From assembly GCF_014042345.1 (NCBI RefSeq), contig NZ_JACEZT010000007.1:124001-188000 (forward strand): 64,000 bases of DNA, given 5' to 3'. The DNA comes from Rugamonas brunnea. Lineage in GTDB: Bacteria; Pseudomonadota; Gammaproteobacteria; Burkholderiales; Burkholderiaceae_D. The notes below the pieces were generated by a model. The model was given only the letters and a program-made list of their open reading frames with translations. It was not told the DNA's origin and searched no databases. Within the stretch, counting starts at the first letter, position 1, and each line of letters begins with the position of its first letter. The position numbers and the translations under genes are program-made. Below are positions 17,578 to 26,412 of this stretch, piece after piece.

Positions 17578-18597
17578 TCAGACGGGCGGTTGATACGGCT
17601 TGCCGTGCGCGCCGCGCCAGGCGGCCGGGGTTTCGCCGAACTGGCTGGCGAACCAGCGCGTGAAGCTGCTGGGCAGCGAGTAGCCCAGCAGGTCGCCTAT
17701 CCGTGCCAGCGTGTAGCTGGGGTTGTTCATGTAGCGTTGCACCAGCTCGCGCCGCACTTCGTTGATCAAGTCGCTGAAGTTGGCGTCGCATTCGCCGAGC
17801 CGGCGTTGCAGCGTGCGCACGTTCATGCCCAGCGCCTGCGAGATCTGCTCGATCGTGGCCCGTCCCATCGGCAGCAGCAGGTAGATCGCCTTGCGTACCT
17901 CGTGCGAGATCGACGGTTCGCCCTGGTCCTGCAGCGAGTCGACGAAACGCTGCGCGTAGCGGGCCATGGCCGGATCGGCGTGCGGATTGGGCGCGTCGAA
18001 ATTGGCGGCCGGGCAGGCGATGCCGTTGAATTCGGCGCCGAACTGCACCTGGCAGCCGAACAGGCGGCGGTGCAGCCGCAAGTCGTCCGGCGCGTCGTGC
18101 GTGAAGTTGACGCTGACGGGCCGCCAGTGCTGGCCCAGCAGGGTGGCGCACATGCGCGCCATCACGCCGATGGCCAGTTCGTTGGACTGGCGGCACGGCA
18201 CCGGTTCATCGTTGACCACTTCCTCGCGGATGATCACCAGGTCGCCCGCTTCTTCCACATACAGCGCCAGCGAACGGTTCAGCAGGTGACGGTACTGCAC
18301 CAGCACGTGCAGCGCGTCGCGCAGCGTGGGCTGGTGCGTCAGCAGCAGGCTGACGGCGCCCAGGTCCGAAAACTGGCGCGATTCGGCCATGCGCAGGCCG
18401 AAGGTCTGGCAGCCGCTGTCGGCGGCCGAATTCTCCAGCAATTGCACGGCGCTGCTGATGGGGATGGGCTGCTCGGGGTCCTGCAGCATCTTACGGTTCA
18501 AGCCGACCCGGGCCAGTTCAGCCTGCGGGTTCAGGCCCAAATGCTGGGCCACTTCCAGATAGTTGGTCAGTACGGCGGCGCGAACCAGGGTGGGCAT
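17578..18597 (-). CDS. AraC-family transcriptional regulator
   Basis: A 339-residue regulator. Residues about 1-190 form the arabinose-binding-like N-terminal domain of the OruR/MmsR-type group (LTNYLEVAQHLGLNP at the start). The C-terminal ~100 residues carry two helix-turn-helix units (TIEQISQALGMNVRTLQRRL and YTLARIGDLLGYSLPSSFTR). The start at 18597 is chosen because AGGAAA lies 8 bases upstream; an in-frame upstream extension is low-complexity. It faces the catabolic cluster and is the only pathway-type regulator nearby, so it probably controls it (inference). Confidence 0.9.
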   Translation of the reverse strand: MPTLVRAAVLTNYLEVAQHLGLNPQAELARVGLNRKMLQDPEQPIPISSAVQLLENSAADSGCQTFGLRMAESRQFSDLGAVSLLLTHQPTLRDALHVLVQYRHLLNRSLALYVEEAGDLVIIREEVVNDEPVPCRQSNELAIGVMARMCATLLGQHWRPVSVNFTHDAPDDLRLHRRLFGCQVQFGAEFNGIACPAANFDAPNPHADPAMARYAQRFVDSLQDQGEPSISHEVRKAIYLLLPMGRATIEQISQALGMNVRTLQRRLGECDANFSDLINEVRRELVQRYMNNPSYTLARIGDLLGYSLPSSFTRWFASQFGETPAAWRGAHGKPYQPPV

Positions 18598-18792
18598 TGT
18601 CGGGCGTTTCCTTTGATGGGACGGATGGCGTGCCGGCGGCGCGCGCGCGGCCCCCGCGAGGGCCGGCATTGATTGTAGGGGCTTACGTTAGCGCATGCAA
18701 TGCACTGTCCGCGTGGCGCGACAATACAAGCAAAATAGTCGTGTGCTCCCATCGCGCGCTTGACATTTGGCGTCAGGCCCCGGTGTGCGCGT

Positions 18793-19377
18793 TCAGTGCT
18801 GGCCGGGCAGGCCGTGCACGATCAACTGGTACAGGCGCGAGAAGTTGTTCTGGATCGGCGCGCCCGTGAGCGGGTCGCCGTTGGCGGAGAAGGCCAGGTC
18901 GATCACGATCCAGTCGGCCTCCGTCAGGTGGTGCAGCGCGGCCGGCAGCACCACGTCTTCCTCCAGCCGCATGTGCTCGAAGAAGAACCGGCCATATTCC
19001 TCCACCAGCAGCCGCAGGGCGGGCAGGGCGGGGGCGCCCTGGAATTCGTAGCGCGCCAGCGCGTGTTCCAGTTCGCGCGTGAGCGTGGTGCCGCGTACGT
19101 GCTGGCGCGAGAGCTCGTCGAGCGTGCTGTCGACGTCGTGGGTGCGCTGGCGCAGGCGCGCGAACAGGTGTTCGTCTTCCTTCGGATGGTGGACCCGCTC
19201 CGGATAGTCGATCACGTACAGCAGCATGGCGCGCATGATCTTCAGGTCGGCCGGCGCGTTGCCCTGGCCCAGCGTGCGCACGAACTGCTGCATGTTGTGT
19301 ATCACGGCGGTCAGGTTGGTGTGCTCCTGCTGGATGATGCGGATGACGTTTTCCCGGGGCGGCTGGGTGGTGTACAT
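18793..19377 (-). CDS. Hemerythrin domain-containing protein
   Basis: A 194-residue four-helix protein with di-iron ligand motifs: H19 in QQEHTNL, HHPKEDEHLF (about residues 63-72) and HMRLEEDVVLP near residue 145. Such proteins bind O2 or NO or take part in iron-sulfur repair (RIC/YtfE-like) in the cytoplasm. The start at 19377 is chosen for AAGGAA 7 bases upstream over a longer reading. An FNR-type site sits exactly at -41.5 from the predicted start of transcription, consistent with an oxygen or NO response. A 195-base gap separates it from the downstream AraC gene. Confidence 0.88.
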   Translation of the reverse strand: MYTTQPPRENVIRIIQQEHTNLTAVIHNMQQFVRTLGQGNAPADLKIMRAMLLYVIDYPERVHHPKEDEHLFARLRQRTHDVDSTLDELSRQHVRGTTLTRELEHALARYEFQGAPALPALRLLVEEYGRFFFEHMRLEEDVVLPAALHHLTEADWIVIDLAFSANGDPLTGAPIQNNFSRLYQLIVHGLPGQH

Positions 19378-19407
19378 GATGTTTTCCTTAGCCACATTAC
19401 TTGACCA

Positions 19408-19456
19408 TACAAGCAATATAGGCCCGTCGGCCGCAAATTTATCTGATCCAGGTCAA
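19408..19456 (-). promoter_or_regulatory. FNR/DNR-type class II promoter of the hemerythrin gene
   Basis: On the minus strand TTGACCTGGATCAG (19456-19443) matches the FNR/DNR consensus TTGAT-N4-ATCAA at 8 of 10 positions. A -10 element TATATT lies at 19420-19415, predicting transcription start at about 19408. The box centre (19449.5) is then 41.5 bp upstream, the classic class II activator position. The leader would be about 31 bases. Confidence 0.7.
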
Positions 19457-19831
19457 GTCATGCCCGGCCAGTTGTGTTCTGGTGCGCGGCGCGGCGGCCG
19501 GGCCGCCAGTGCGCGTCGGCGTCGTGAATATTTTCCGGCATGCCACAAAATTTCTTGAATGCACATTTTTATTTTCCCGTTTTGGGCTTGCATCAGGAAA
19601 GGTACATGAGCACGCGCACGGCCTGTCCTCCTTTATTGGCGGGCGCTGCGCTGGCACAAGCAGAAATTCGATCAAGGTCAATACCTGCCGGCAGGCCGTT
19701 GCATGCACGCCCATGGGTGACTTTTCGAGACAATTTTGCCGTATGGAATCCTCTAAGATCGCTGCAAGTCGTCCCACAGGCGCTGGCCGCCAGCCAGCCG
19801 GGACGTGGATCGCGGTATCGGGGAGGTGAGC
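19457..19831. other. Divergent intergenic region upstream of the chemoreceptor
   Basis: This 375-base stretch has no convincing gene. A weak sigma-28-like pair is visible on the + strand: TGACTTTT (19718-19725), 12 bases, then GCCGTATG (19738-19745). Flagellar sigma control would suit a chemoreceptor, but the match is poor. A second FNR-like word, TCGATCAAGGTCAA (19668-19681), has no -10 at the right distance. Confidence 0.35.
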
Positions 19832-21586
19832 ATGAACATGCGTAACATGGGGGTCGCGACGCGACTGGGACTGGGCTTTGGCGTGGTGTCGCTGCTGCTG
19901 ATGGCCATCATCGCGCTGGCGCTGTCGAGCATGAGCCAGATCCAGCAGCGGCTCGATGACATCACCAAGGTCAACGACGTCGAGACCAAGCTGGCCGCGG
20001 CCATGGACCTGACGGTGACGGAGCGGGCGCTGGCCCTGCGCAACCTGATCCTGCTGAAGGAAGCCAAGGAAATCCAGATCGAAGTGGACCGCCTGGCCGC
20101 GCAGGCGAAGAAGTACGCGGCCGCGCAGGACAAGCTGGGCCAGATGTTCGCCATGCCCGGCACCTCGGCCGAGGAAAAGGACTTGCTGGAGCAGATCCGC
20201 AAGCAGGGCCAGTTGGCCTTGCCGTTCATCGACAAGGCGGCCGCGCTGGCGCTGGAACAGAAGCAGGATGACGCCTACCAGCTGCTGCGCTACCAGTTCC
20301 GTCCCGTGCAGAAGGCGTGGTGGGATCTGCTGCGCAAGCTGATCGCGGTGGAGGAAAAGCAGAACGACGTCGCCACCGCCGAAGCGGCCAGCGCCTACGC
20401 GGCGGCCCGCAACCAGATGCTGGCGATCGGCGCGCTGGCGTTGCTGACCAGCGTGGTGGCGGCACTGCTGATTACGCGCGGCGTGGTGCGCCAGCTCGGC
20501 TGCGAGCCCGACGAGGCGGCCGCCATCGCGGGCCAGATCGCCGCCGGCAACCTGTCGATCGCCATCGAAACGCGGCCCGGCGACGACCACAGCCTGCTGC
20601 ACGCGATGAAATCCATGCGCGACAGCCTGGCGCTGATCGTCAGCCAGGTGCACAGCAGCACCGAGACCATCGCCACAGCGGCCGGCCAGATTGCCTCGGG
20701 CAACCTGGACCTGTCCTCGCGCACCGAACAGCAGGCCGGCACGCTGGAGGAGACGGCGTCCTCGATGGAGGAGCTGACCAGCACCGTGCGCATCAACAGC
20801 GACCATGCGCGCACCGCCAACGGGCTGGCCGTGTCGGCCTCCGACGTGGCCGTGCGCGGCGGCGCCGTGGTGGCCCAGGTGGTCGACACCATGGCCGCCA
20901 TCGACCACTCGGCGCACAAGATCGGCGACATCATCGCCGTCATCGACGGCATCGCGTTCCAGACCAATATCCTGGCCCTGAACGCGGCCGTGGAGGCGGC
21001 CCGCGCCGGCGAGCAGGGGCGCGGTTTCGCCGTGGTGGCCACGGAGGTGCGCAACCTGGCCCAGCGTTCGGCCGCCGCCGCCAAGGAGATCAAGGAGCTG
21101 GTGGGCGATTCGGTCAACAAGGTGGAGGCGGGCAACCGGCTGGTGGAGCAGGCCGGATCGACCATGCACGAGGTGGTGGACAGTGTGCGGCGCGTGACCG
21201 AGATCATGTCCGAGATCATGGCCGCCAGCCAGGAACAGTCGAGCGGCATCGAGCAGATCAACCAGGCCGTGATGCAGATGGATTCCGTCACCCAGCAGAA
21301 CGCGGCGCTGGTGGAGGAGGCGGCAGCCGCCGCCCAGGCCATGCGCGACCAGGCCAACAGCCTGACCGAGGTGGTGGGCATCTTCCGGCTGGAAGCGGAG
21401 GCGCGCCGGCCGCTGCTGGCGCCCGCGCCCACGCTGCAGGTGCTGTCCAAGCCGGCGGCGCCGGCCAGGGTGGCGGCGCCCGCGCGGGCGGCAGCCGCCA
21501 AACCGGCGCGGCGCGCGCTGGCCGCCAGTGGCGCCCGCCGTGCCAGCGCCGCCGCGCCGGCCGACGAAGAGTGGGAGCAGTTCTGA
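19832..21586 (+). CDS. Methyl-accepting chemotaxis protein with 4HB-type sensor
   Basis: A 584-residue receptor with TM1 at about residues 12-34, a periplasmic four-helix-bundle-like domain, TM2 at about 195-217, HAMP, and a full signalling domain (tip [19 protein letters not shown]). The protein ends in EEWEQF, a CheR/CheB-docking pentapeptide of the xWxxF type, so it is likely a major adaptable receptor. The ATG at 19832 is chosen because GGGAGGTGAG precedes it; an upstream in-frame ATG at 19805 has no such signal. The ligand is unknown. It ends 63 bases before the APS kinase gene. Confidence 0.92.
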   Translation: MNMRNMGVATRLGLGFGVVSLLLMAIIALALSSMSQIQQRLDDITKVNDVETKLAAAMDLTVTERALALRNLILLKEAKEIQIEVDRLAAQAKKYAAAQDKLGQMFAMPGTSAEEKDLLEQIRKQGQLALPFIDKAAALALEQKQDDAYQLLRYQFRPVQKAWWDLLRKLIAVEEKQNDVATAEAASAYAAARNQMLAIGALALLTSVVAALLITRGVVRQLGCEPDEAAAIAGQIAAGNLSIAIETRPGDDHSLLHAMKSMRDSLALIVSQVHSSTETIATAAGQIASGNLDLSSRTEQQAGTLEETASSMEELTSTVRINSDHARTANGLAVSASDVAVRGGAVVAQVVDTMAAIDHSAHKIGDIIAVIDGIAFQTNILALNAAVEAARAGEQGRGFAVVATEVRNLAQRSAAAAKEIKELVGDSVNKVEAGNRLVEQAGSTMHEVVDSVRRVTEIMSEIMAASQEQSSGIEQINQAVMQMDSVTQQNAALVEEAAAAAQAMRDQANSLTEVVGIFRLEAEARRPLLAPAPTLQVLSKPAAPARVAAPARAAAAKPARRALAASGARRASAAAPADEEWEQF

Positions 21587-21649
21587 TCCGGGCCATGGCG
21601 GCCTGCCCAAGACCATAACGCCGGCCACCGCGCCGGCCAGGAGTGAGTG

Positions 21650-22297
21650 ATGACCAAATTGGAAAAACTGGACGCGCTGCTGCGCAAGCAGGAGCCGGCG
21701 GCAGCGCCTACGCCCCATATCTACTGGCACGCGGGCCAGGTCACGGCCCAGGCCCGCATGGGCGGCGTAGGCCGTCGCGCGGCCACCGTGTGGTTGACGG
21801 GGTTGAGCGGGGCCGGCAAGTCGACGCTGGCCTGCGCGCTGGAGAAGATGCTGGTGGAGGCGGGCCGGCCCGCTTATGTGCTCGATGGCGACAACCTGCG
21901 CCATGGTCTGAACCGCGACCTCGGTTTCACGCCGGAGGACCGCCAGGAAAACATCCGCCGCAGCGCCGAAGTGGCGCGGCTGATGAACGACGCCGGCCTG
22001 ATCGTGATCGCCGCTTTCATTTCGCCGCTGCGGCGCGACCGGGAACTGGCGCGCTCCATCATCGGGGTCGACGATTTCATCGAAACCCATATCAGCACGC
22101 CCTGCGGCGTGTGCGAGGAGCGCGACCCCAAGGGCTTGTACCGCAAGGCCAGGGCCGGCCTGATCCCGGAGTTCACCGGCATCTCGGCACCGTACGAAGC
22201 GCCCGAGCATCCGGCCCTGACCATCGACACCGGCAGCATGCCGCTGGCGCAGGCGTGCGAGCTGCTGTTTGAACATCTGGCCAAACGCTATATCTGA
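21650..22297 (+). CDS. cysC: Adenylylsulfate kinase
   Basis: A 215-residue protein with the P-loop GLSGAGKST (about residues 47-55), the DGDNLRHGLNRDLGF substrate block, the lid-type sequence FTPEDRQENIRR and IETHISTPCGVCEERDPKGLY. It phosphorylates APS to PAPS, the sulfate donor, in the cytoplasm. It is a stand-alone kinase, not fused to CysN. The ATG at 21650 is preferred over the GTG three bases earlier. A PAPS-using sulfotransferase lies two genes downstream, so its product is probably used for sulfation rather than only for cysteine synthesis. Confidence 0.93.
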   Translation: MTKLEKLDALLRKQEPAAAPTPHIYWHAGQVTAQARMGGVGRRAATVWLTGLSGAGKSTLACALEKMLVEAGRPAYVLDGDNLRHGLNRDLGFTPEDRQENIRRSAEVARLMNDAGLIVIAAFISPLRRDRELARSIIGVDDFIETHISTPCGVCEERDPKGLYRKARAGLIPEFTGISAPYEAPEHPALTIDTGSMPLAQACELLFEHLAKRYI

Positions 22298-22305
22298 GTT
22301 CAACC

Positions 22306-23313
22306 ATGATGAAACCCACCATCGCCCCCGCCGCGCGCTACGACGTGTTCAACGGCGACGCCGACGGCATCTGCGCGCTGCACCAGCTGCGGCTGGTGCG
22401 TCCGGCCGACGACGCCGTGCTGGTCACCGGCGTCAAGCGCGACATCGCGCTGCTGCGCCAGGTGCCCACCGGCGCCCGTCACGTGGTGGTGCTCGACATT
22501 TCGCTGGACGCCAACACGGCCGACCTGCGGCGCGTGCTCGATGGCGGCGCCACCGTCGACTACTACGACCACCACGCGGCCGACGACGCGTTCCCCCACT
22601 CGGGCCTGCGCCTGCACTGGGACCCCACGCCCGACGTGTGCACCAGCATCCTGGTGGACCGCCAGCTGGGCGGGCGCCACCGGCGCTGGGCCGTGGTGGC
22701 CGCCTATGGCGACAATCTAATGGGCGTGGCCAGCGCGCTGGCGCGCGGCGCCGGCGTGCGCGAGCAGGGCGCGGCCGCGCTGGCGCATCTGGGGCAGGTG
22801 ATCAACTACAACGCCTACGGCGACAGCGAGGCCGACCTGCATCTGCCGCCGGCCACCCTGTACCGTGCGCTGGCCCCGTATGCCGACCCGTTCCAGTTCA
22901 TCGCCGACAGCGAGGAATACCGCCTGCTGTCCGCCGGCTACCGCGAAGACTGCCAGCGCCTGCAAGCCGCGCGGCCGCACTGGGAGCGCAGCGGCGGTGC
23001 AGTCTATCTGCTGCCGGACGCACCGTGGGCGCGGCGCATCAGCGGCGTGCTGGCCAACCGGCTGGCGGCGCAGCATCCGGGCGCCTCGTTCGCCATCCTG
23101 GGCGAGCGCGCCGATGGCAGTTTCGTGGTCAGTGTACGTTCGGGCGCGCCCGGCGCGTACAGCGCCTGCGACCTGTGCCGCCGTTTCGATACCGGTGGCG
23201 GACGCATGGCGGCGGCCGGCATCAACCGCTTGCCGGGCGCGCAGCTCGACCGGTTCATCGACGCGTTCCGCCAGCACTTCGAGCTGGATGGCGTGGCCTG
23301 CCAGGCCGGCTAA
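22306..23313 (+). CDS. DHH-family phosphoesterase
   Basis: A 335-residue protein with the N-terminal metal motif DVFNGDADGICALHQ (about residues 13-27), the DHH motif DYYDHH (85-90) and a C-terminal DHHA1-like GGGRMAAAGI, in which the usual His of GGGH is Arg. DHH enzymes hydrolyse pAp, nanoRNA, cyclic dinucleotides or pyrophosphate. Because it lies between an APS kinase and a sulfotransferase, removal of the by-product PAP (NrnA-like activity) is an attractive role, though not shown. It starts 8 bases after the kinase stop. The Arg substitution may change specificity. Confidence 0.85.
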   Translation: MMKPTIAPAARYDVFNGDADGICALHQLRLVRPADDAVLVTGVKRDIALLRQVPTGARHVVVLDISLDANTADLRRVLDGGATVDYYDHHAADDAFPHSGLRLHWDPTPDVCTSILVDRQLGGRHRRWAVVAAYGDNLMGVASALARGAGVREQGAAALAHLGQVINYNAYGDSEADLHLPPATLYRALAPYADPFQFIADSEEYRLLSAGYREDCQRLQAARPHWERSGGAVYLLPDAPWARRISGVLANRLAAQHPGASFAILGERADGSFVVSVRSGAPGAYSACDLCRRFDTGGGRMAAAGINRLPGAQLDRFIDAFRQHFELDGVACQAG

Positions 23314-23368
23314 CAATAATTTGCCTCGACTTTTTTCCGACACACCGTCCGTTCGCATGGAGAGCACA

Positions 23369-24490
23369 ATGAAGTCCGAACCACAAGCAGCCCCGGTGGG
23401 CAAGCGCCCGCGTCCCGTCATGATGATCCCGCTGCGCCGTTGCGGCAGCCATGCCTTGCGTCTGCGCCTGAACATGTCGCCGCAATTCTATTCGCCGTAT
23501 CCGTTGCACATCGTCGACTTCATGCCGCTGTTGCCGCTGTATGGCGACCTGTCCGACGACCGCGCCTATTTCCGGCTGGTGGTGGACGTGGTGGGCTTGC
23601 AGGCCGTGAGCATGGTCAAGTGGCCGCAACTGGTGTTCGATCCGGTCGAGATCTTCGAGACCCTGCGCAATCAGCCGCGCAGTGTGCACCGGGTGGTGTG
23701 GGAACTGCTGCTGCGCTCGGGCGAGGCCCAGGGCGCGCGGGTGGTGATGGACAAGTCGCTCGACAGCGTCCATTACGCGGCCGAGTTGATGGCGCTGCTG
23801 CCCGACATGCTGTTCGTGAACGTGGTGCGCGACCCGCGCGCGCAGGTGGCCTCGATGAACCGCGCCATCATCCACGACTTCGACACCTTGCTCAACGCCC
23901 GCACCTGGCTGGCCGCGCACCGCGCCGCCGACGCCGTGATGCAGCGCTTCCCGCAGCGCGTGCTGACGATACGCTACGAGGACTTCCTGTCGCAACAGCA
24001 GGCCACCTTGCAGGCGCTGTGCCGCTTCATGGAGATCGACTTCCAGCCGGGCATGCTGGACGTGGCCCATTCGCAGGAGGCGCGCCAGATTTCGCAGTTG
24101 TCGGCGTTGTGGTCGTCGAACTGTTATGCGCCGATCCCGGCCAATGCGGACAAATTCAAGAAGCAGTTGTCGCTCGACGAAATCGGCGTGATTGAAACCA
24201 TCACGGGCGAGTACATGCAGCGTTACGGCTACACGCCGATGACGCCAGGCGTCACCGTCATCACGCCGGCCATGGAAGCGCAGGCCAGGGCCCATTCGGA
24301 CGCCGCGCGCGAGCAGGCCTGGCACGAACTGGAGCACGACAATTTCCGCGACTTTGCCTTGCGCCGTTGCCGAGCCGACTACCTGGCCAAACTGCGCGAG
24401 CGGCTGGAACAGCAAGCCGGCCGGCCCGCGCTGGGCGGCACCCGCACGCTGGCCGCACTCGACCCGGCCGCGTTCGAAGTGACCGACTGA
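23369..24490 (+). CDS. PAPS-dependent sulfotransferase family protein
   Basis: A 373-residue cytoplasmic-type protein. The 5'-phosphosulfate loop is seen near residue 22-35 (MMIPLRRCGSHALRLRLN), and the 3'-phosphate-binding segment is VNVVRDPRAQVASMNRA (about 152-168). Together with the later RYEDFL block these are the standard sulfotransferase motifs. The acceptor is unknown (glycan, lipid or small molecule). GGAGAG precedes the ATG at 23369, so that start is favoured over the ATG 12 bases earlier. It is the last gene of the kinase/phosphoesterase/sulfotransferase unit and converges on the alkaline phosphatase gene. Confidence 0.87.
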   Translation: MKSEPQAAPVGKRPRPVMMIPLRRCGSHALRLRLNMSPQFYSPYPLHIVDFMPLLPLYGDLSDDRAYFRLVVDVVGLQAVSMVKWPQLVFDPVEIFETLRNQPRSVHRVVWELLLRSGEAQGARVVMDKSLDSVHYAAELMALLPDMLFVNVVRDPRAQVASMNRAIIHDFDTLLNARTWLAAHRAADAVMQRFPQRVLTIRYEDFLSQQQATLQALCRFMEIDFQPGMLDVAHSQEARQISQLSALWSSNCYAPIPANADKFKKQLSLDEIGVIETITGEYMQRYGYTPMTPGVTVITPAMEAQARAHSDAAREQAWHELEHDNFRDFALRRCRADYLAKLRERLEQQAGRPALGGTRTLAALDPAAFEVTD

Positions 24491-24502
24491 CCCCGCTCAC
24501 TA

Positions 24503-26191
24503 TCAGCGCAGCGCTTCCGTCAGCACGCGGCCTTCGGCGGCTGCTGGCGGACGCACGTGCAGCAGGTTGGCCAGCGTGGGCGCCAGGTCGACCACTTCCG
24601 CGTACTGGCCGTAGTAGCCGGGCTTGATCCAGCGCTTACCCATGATCATCAGCGGCACGTTGGTGTCGTAGGCATAGGGCGAGCCGTGCGAGGTGCCCGT
24701 GGTGCCCGTGCCAAAGTACCAGTAGGGTTTGGTGACCACCATCAGGTCGCCCGAAGCTTCCCGGTTCCATGCGCGCCGCATCAGCGTGGCGATGCGGGTG
24801 CCGGCCACGGCGCCATGCTCGAACTGGGTGCGCGTGTACACCTCGGCCACGCCGGCTTGCGCTTCGATGAAGCGGGCCGCCGTGTCCTCCACCTCTGCGC
24901 GGCGCAGGCCGCTCTTGTCGATCAGCGCGTAGTCCAGATGCACATTGGGCAGCGACCACGCGTTCACCAGCTTGTCCTGGCCGTATTTGGCCTGCAGGTG
25001 CTGGTTCAGCGCGGCGATCAGCTTATCGCCGTCCAGCCGCTGCGCATCCAGGTGCTGGCCTTGCGCGAATTCGGGTACGTTGGGGAAGCCATGGTCGGCC
25101 GTCAGCACCACCAGCACGTTGTCGAGGCCCACGCGCTTGTCCAGGTAATTGAAGAAGTTCGCCAGCATGCGGTCCACCCGTTGCAGGTGGTCGTGCGACA
25201 TCTTGCTCTCGGGGCCGAACGCGTGGTTCACGTAGTCGTGCGCCGACAGGCTCACCGCCAGCAGATCGGGCACGCCGGCCGGATTGGCGCCCAGTTGTTC
25301 GCCTTCGATGGCCGCGCGCGCGAAGTCCAGTGTCAACTCATCGAGGAAGGGGCCGCTCTTGAGGCGCTTGTAGTAGCTCCCATCCAGTTCCCCGCTTTCG
25401 CTGTAGTAGGCGAACGGGAAGGTGTTGCGCTGGCCGGGCTTGGAGGGAGTGAGGCTGTCGGGAGCGTCGCCCGCGTAGGCTGCATCGGCCAGCAGCGGCG
25501 TCCACGACTTGCCGTAGTAGCGGTCCTGCGGCTTGCCGGCGTCGTAGCGCTGCACCCAGGCCGGGTGGCTTTGCATGTAGTAGGTGCTGCTGGCGAAGTC
25601 GCCCGTGCTTTCCATGTACATGTAGGCGGTGCCCGTTTTCCCGGCCAGCAGGATGGCGCCCCGGTCCTTGCCCGACACGGCCACCACCTTGGCGCGGTTG
25701 CCGGTGGCGTAGCGCAGTTCGTCGCCCACCGTGCTCACGTGCAGGCGCGCAGGCGAGGTGCCGTCGTCGCTCCGGGTGGGCGCGCCGATGTAGTGGTAAT
25801 TGTGGTCTTCCGTGCAGTAGATCGATTGTTTGGTGACGGGATCGATCCAGTTGTTGCCGATGATGCCGTGCTGGTAAGGGTAGGCGCCCGTCAGCACGGC
25901 GCTGTGGCCCACGGCCGTCACCGTCACGCCGTGCGCCTGGTGCGCATTGCTGTACCACGCACCCTGGTCCATCAGGCGGCGCAGGCCGCCCTGGCCGAAC
26001 TGGTCGCGGTAGCGCAGTACCTGCTCGTCGGGCAGGCCGTCCACCACCAGCACCACCACCAGTTTCGGTTGCGCGGACGAAGCGGCAGGCTTGGCCGCAG
26101 GCGTGGCGGCGTGCGCGCCGGACGCGCCGGCCAGGCAGCAGGCCAGCACCAGGGGGCGCAGCAGGGGCAGGGAAGTGGACCGTTTTTTCAT
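24503..26191 (-). CDS. PafA-type alkaline phosphatase family protein
   Basis: A 562-residue exported enzyme with a signal peptide (residues 1-29, ending GAHA). Metal ligands and nucleophile of the alkaline phosphatase superfamily are visible: D51 (VVDGLPDE), Thr in TVTAVGHS (about T92), D and H in AHDYVNHAFG, DH in TADHGFPN, and H in TSHGSPYAYDTNVP. The arrangement fits the type I phosphodiesterase/PafA branch, which frees phosphate from monoesters in the periplasm. The start at 26191 gives a clean signal peptide. A Pho box lies upstream, and a phospholipase C-like gene is divergent. Confidence 0.9.
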   Translation of the reverse strand: MKKRSTSLPLLRPLVLACCLAGASGAHAATPAAKPAASSAQPKLVVVLVVDGLPDEQVLRYRDQFGQGGLRRLMDQGAWYSNAHQAHGVTVTAVGHSAVLTGAYPYQHGIIGNNWIDPVTKQSIYCTEDHNYHYIGAPTRSDDGTSPARLHVSTVGDELRYATGNRAKVVAVSGKDRGAILLAGKTGTAYMYMESTGDFASSTYYMQSHPAWVQRYDAGKPQDRYYGKSWTPLLADAAYAGDAPDSLTPSKPGQRNTFPFAYYSESGELDGSYYKRLKSGPFLDELTLDFARAAIEGEQLGANPAGVPDLLAVSLSAHDYVNHAFGPESKMSHDHLQRVDRMLANFFNYLDKRVGLDNVLVVLTADHGFPNVPEFAQGQHLDAQRLDGDKLIAALNQHLQAKYGQDKLVNAWSLPNVHLDYALIDKSGLRRAEVEDTAARFIEAQAGVAEVYTRTQFEHGAVAGTRIATLMRRAWNREASGDLMVVTKPYWYFGTGTTGTSHGSPYAYDTNVPLMIMGKRWIKPGYYGQYAEVVDLAPTLANLLHVRPPAAAEGRVLTEALR

Positions 26192-26245
26192 GGTGTGCTC
26201 GTGGTTCTGTGGTGTGGATGGAATGGCGCGGCGGTGGCCGAACGC

Positions 26246-26286
26246 CGGCAGCATCCTACATGATGAAAATGACAATTCAGTGACAT
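26246..26286 (-). promoter_or_regulatory. Pho box and -10 of the alkaline phosphatase gene
   Basis: Minus strand, reading down from 26286: ATGTCAC, four bases, TTGTCAT. These are two TGTCA-core repeats 11 bp apart as in the PhoB box. Ten bases further is TAGGAT (26258-26253), a plausible -10 at the spacing used by PhoB-activated promoters that lack a -35. Predicted transcription start is about 26246, giving a 55-base leader. Confidence 0.75.
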
Positions 26287-26355
26287 GCCATCGTTCACGT
26301 TGTTTCAATCGAGCAACAATTCTAATATTGAAATCACAATGTTGACACATTCCCT

Positions 26356-26364
26356 TGCTACACT
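26356..26364 (+). promoter_or_regulatory. Extended -10 promoter of the phospholipase-like gene
   Basis: TGC followed by TACACT (26359-26364) makes an extended -10. No -35 is at proper spacing; a weak Pho-like sequence (26331-26348; about 10 of 18 positions agree) lies exactly 10 bases upstream, so PhoB activation is possible but not convincing. Confidence 0.4.
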
Positions 26365-26412
26365 GCTTGCACAAAAAACGCACACCCGTGCGCTTTATTT
26401 AATGGGGAAATA

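Noticed and set aside
19668-19681. FNR-like word TCGATCAAGGTCAA before the chemoreceptor
   Set aside because: One half-site is mismatched and no -10 is found at the distance needed for -41.5.
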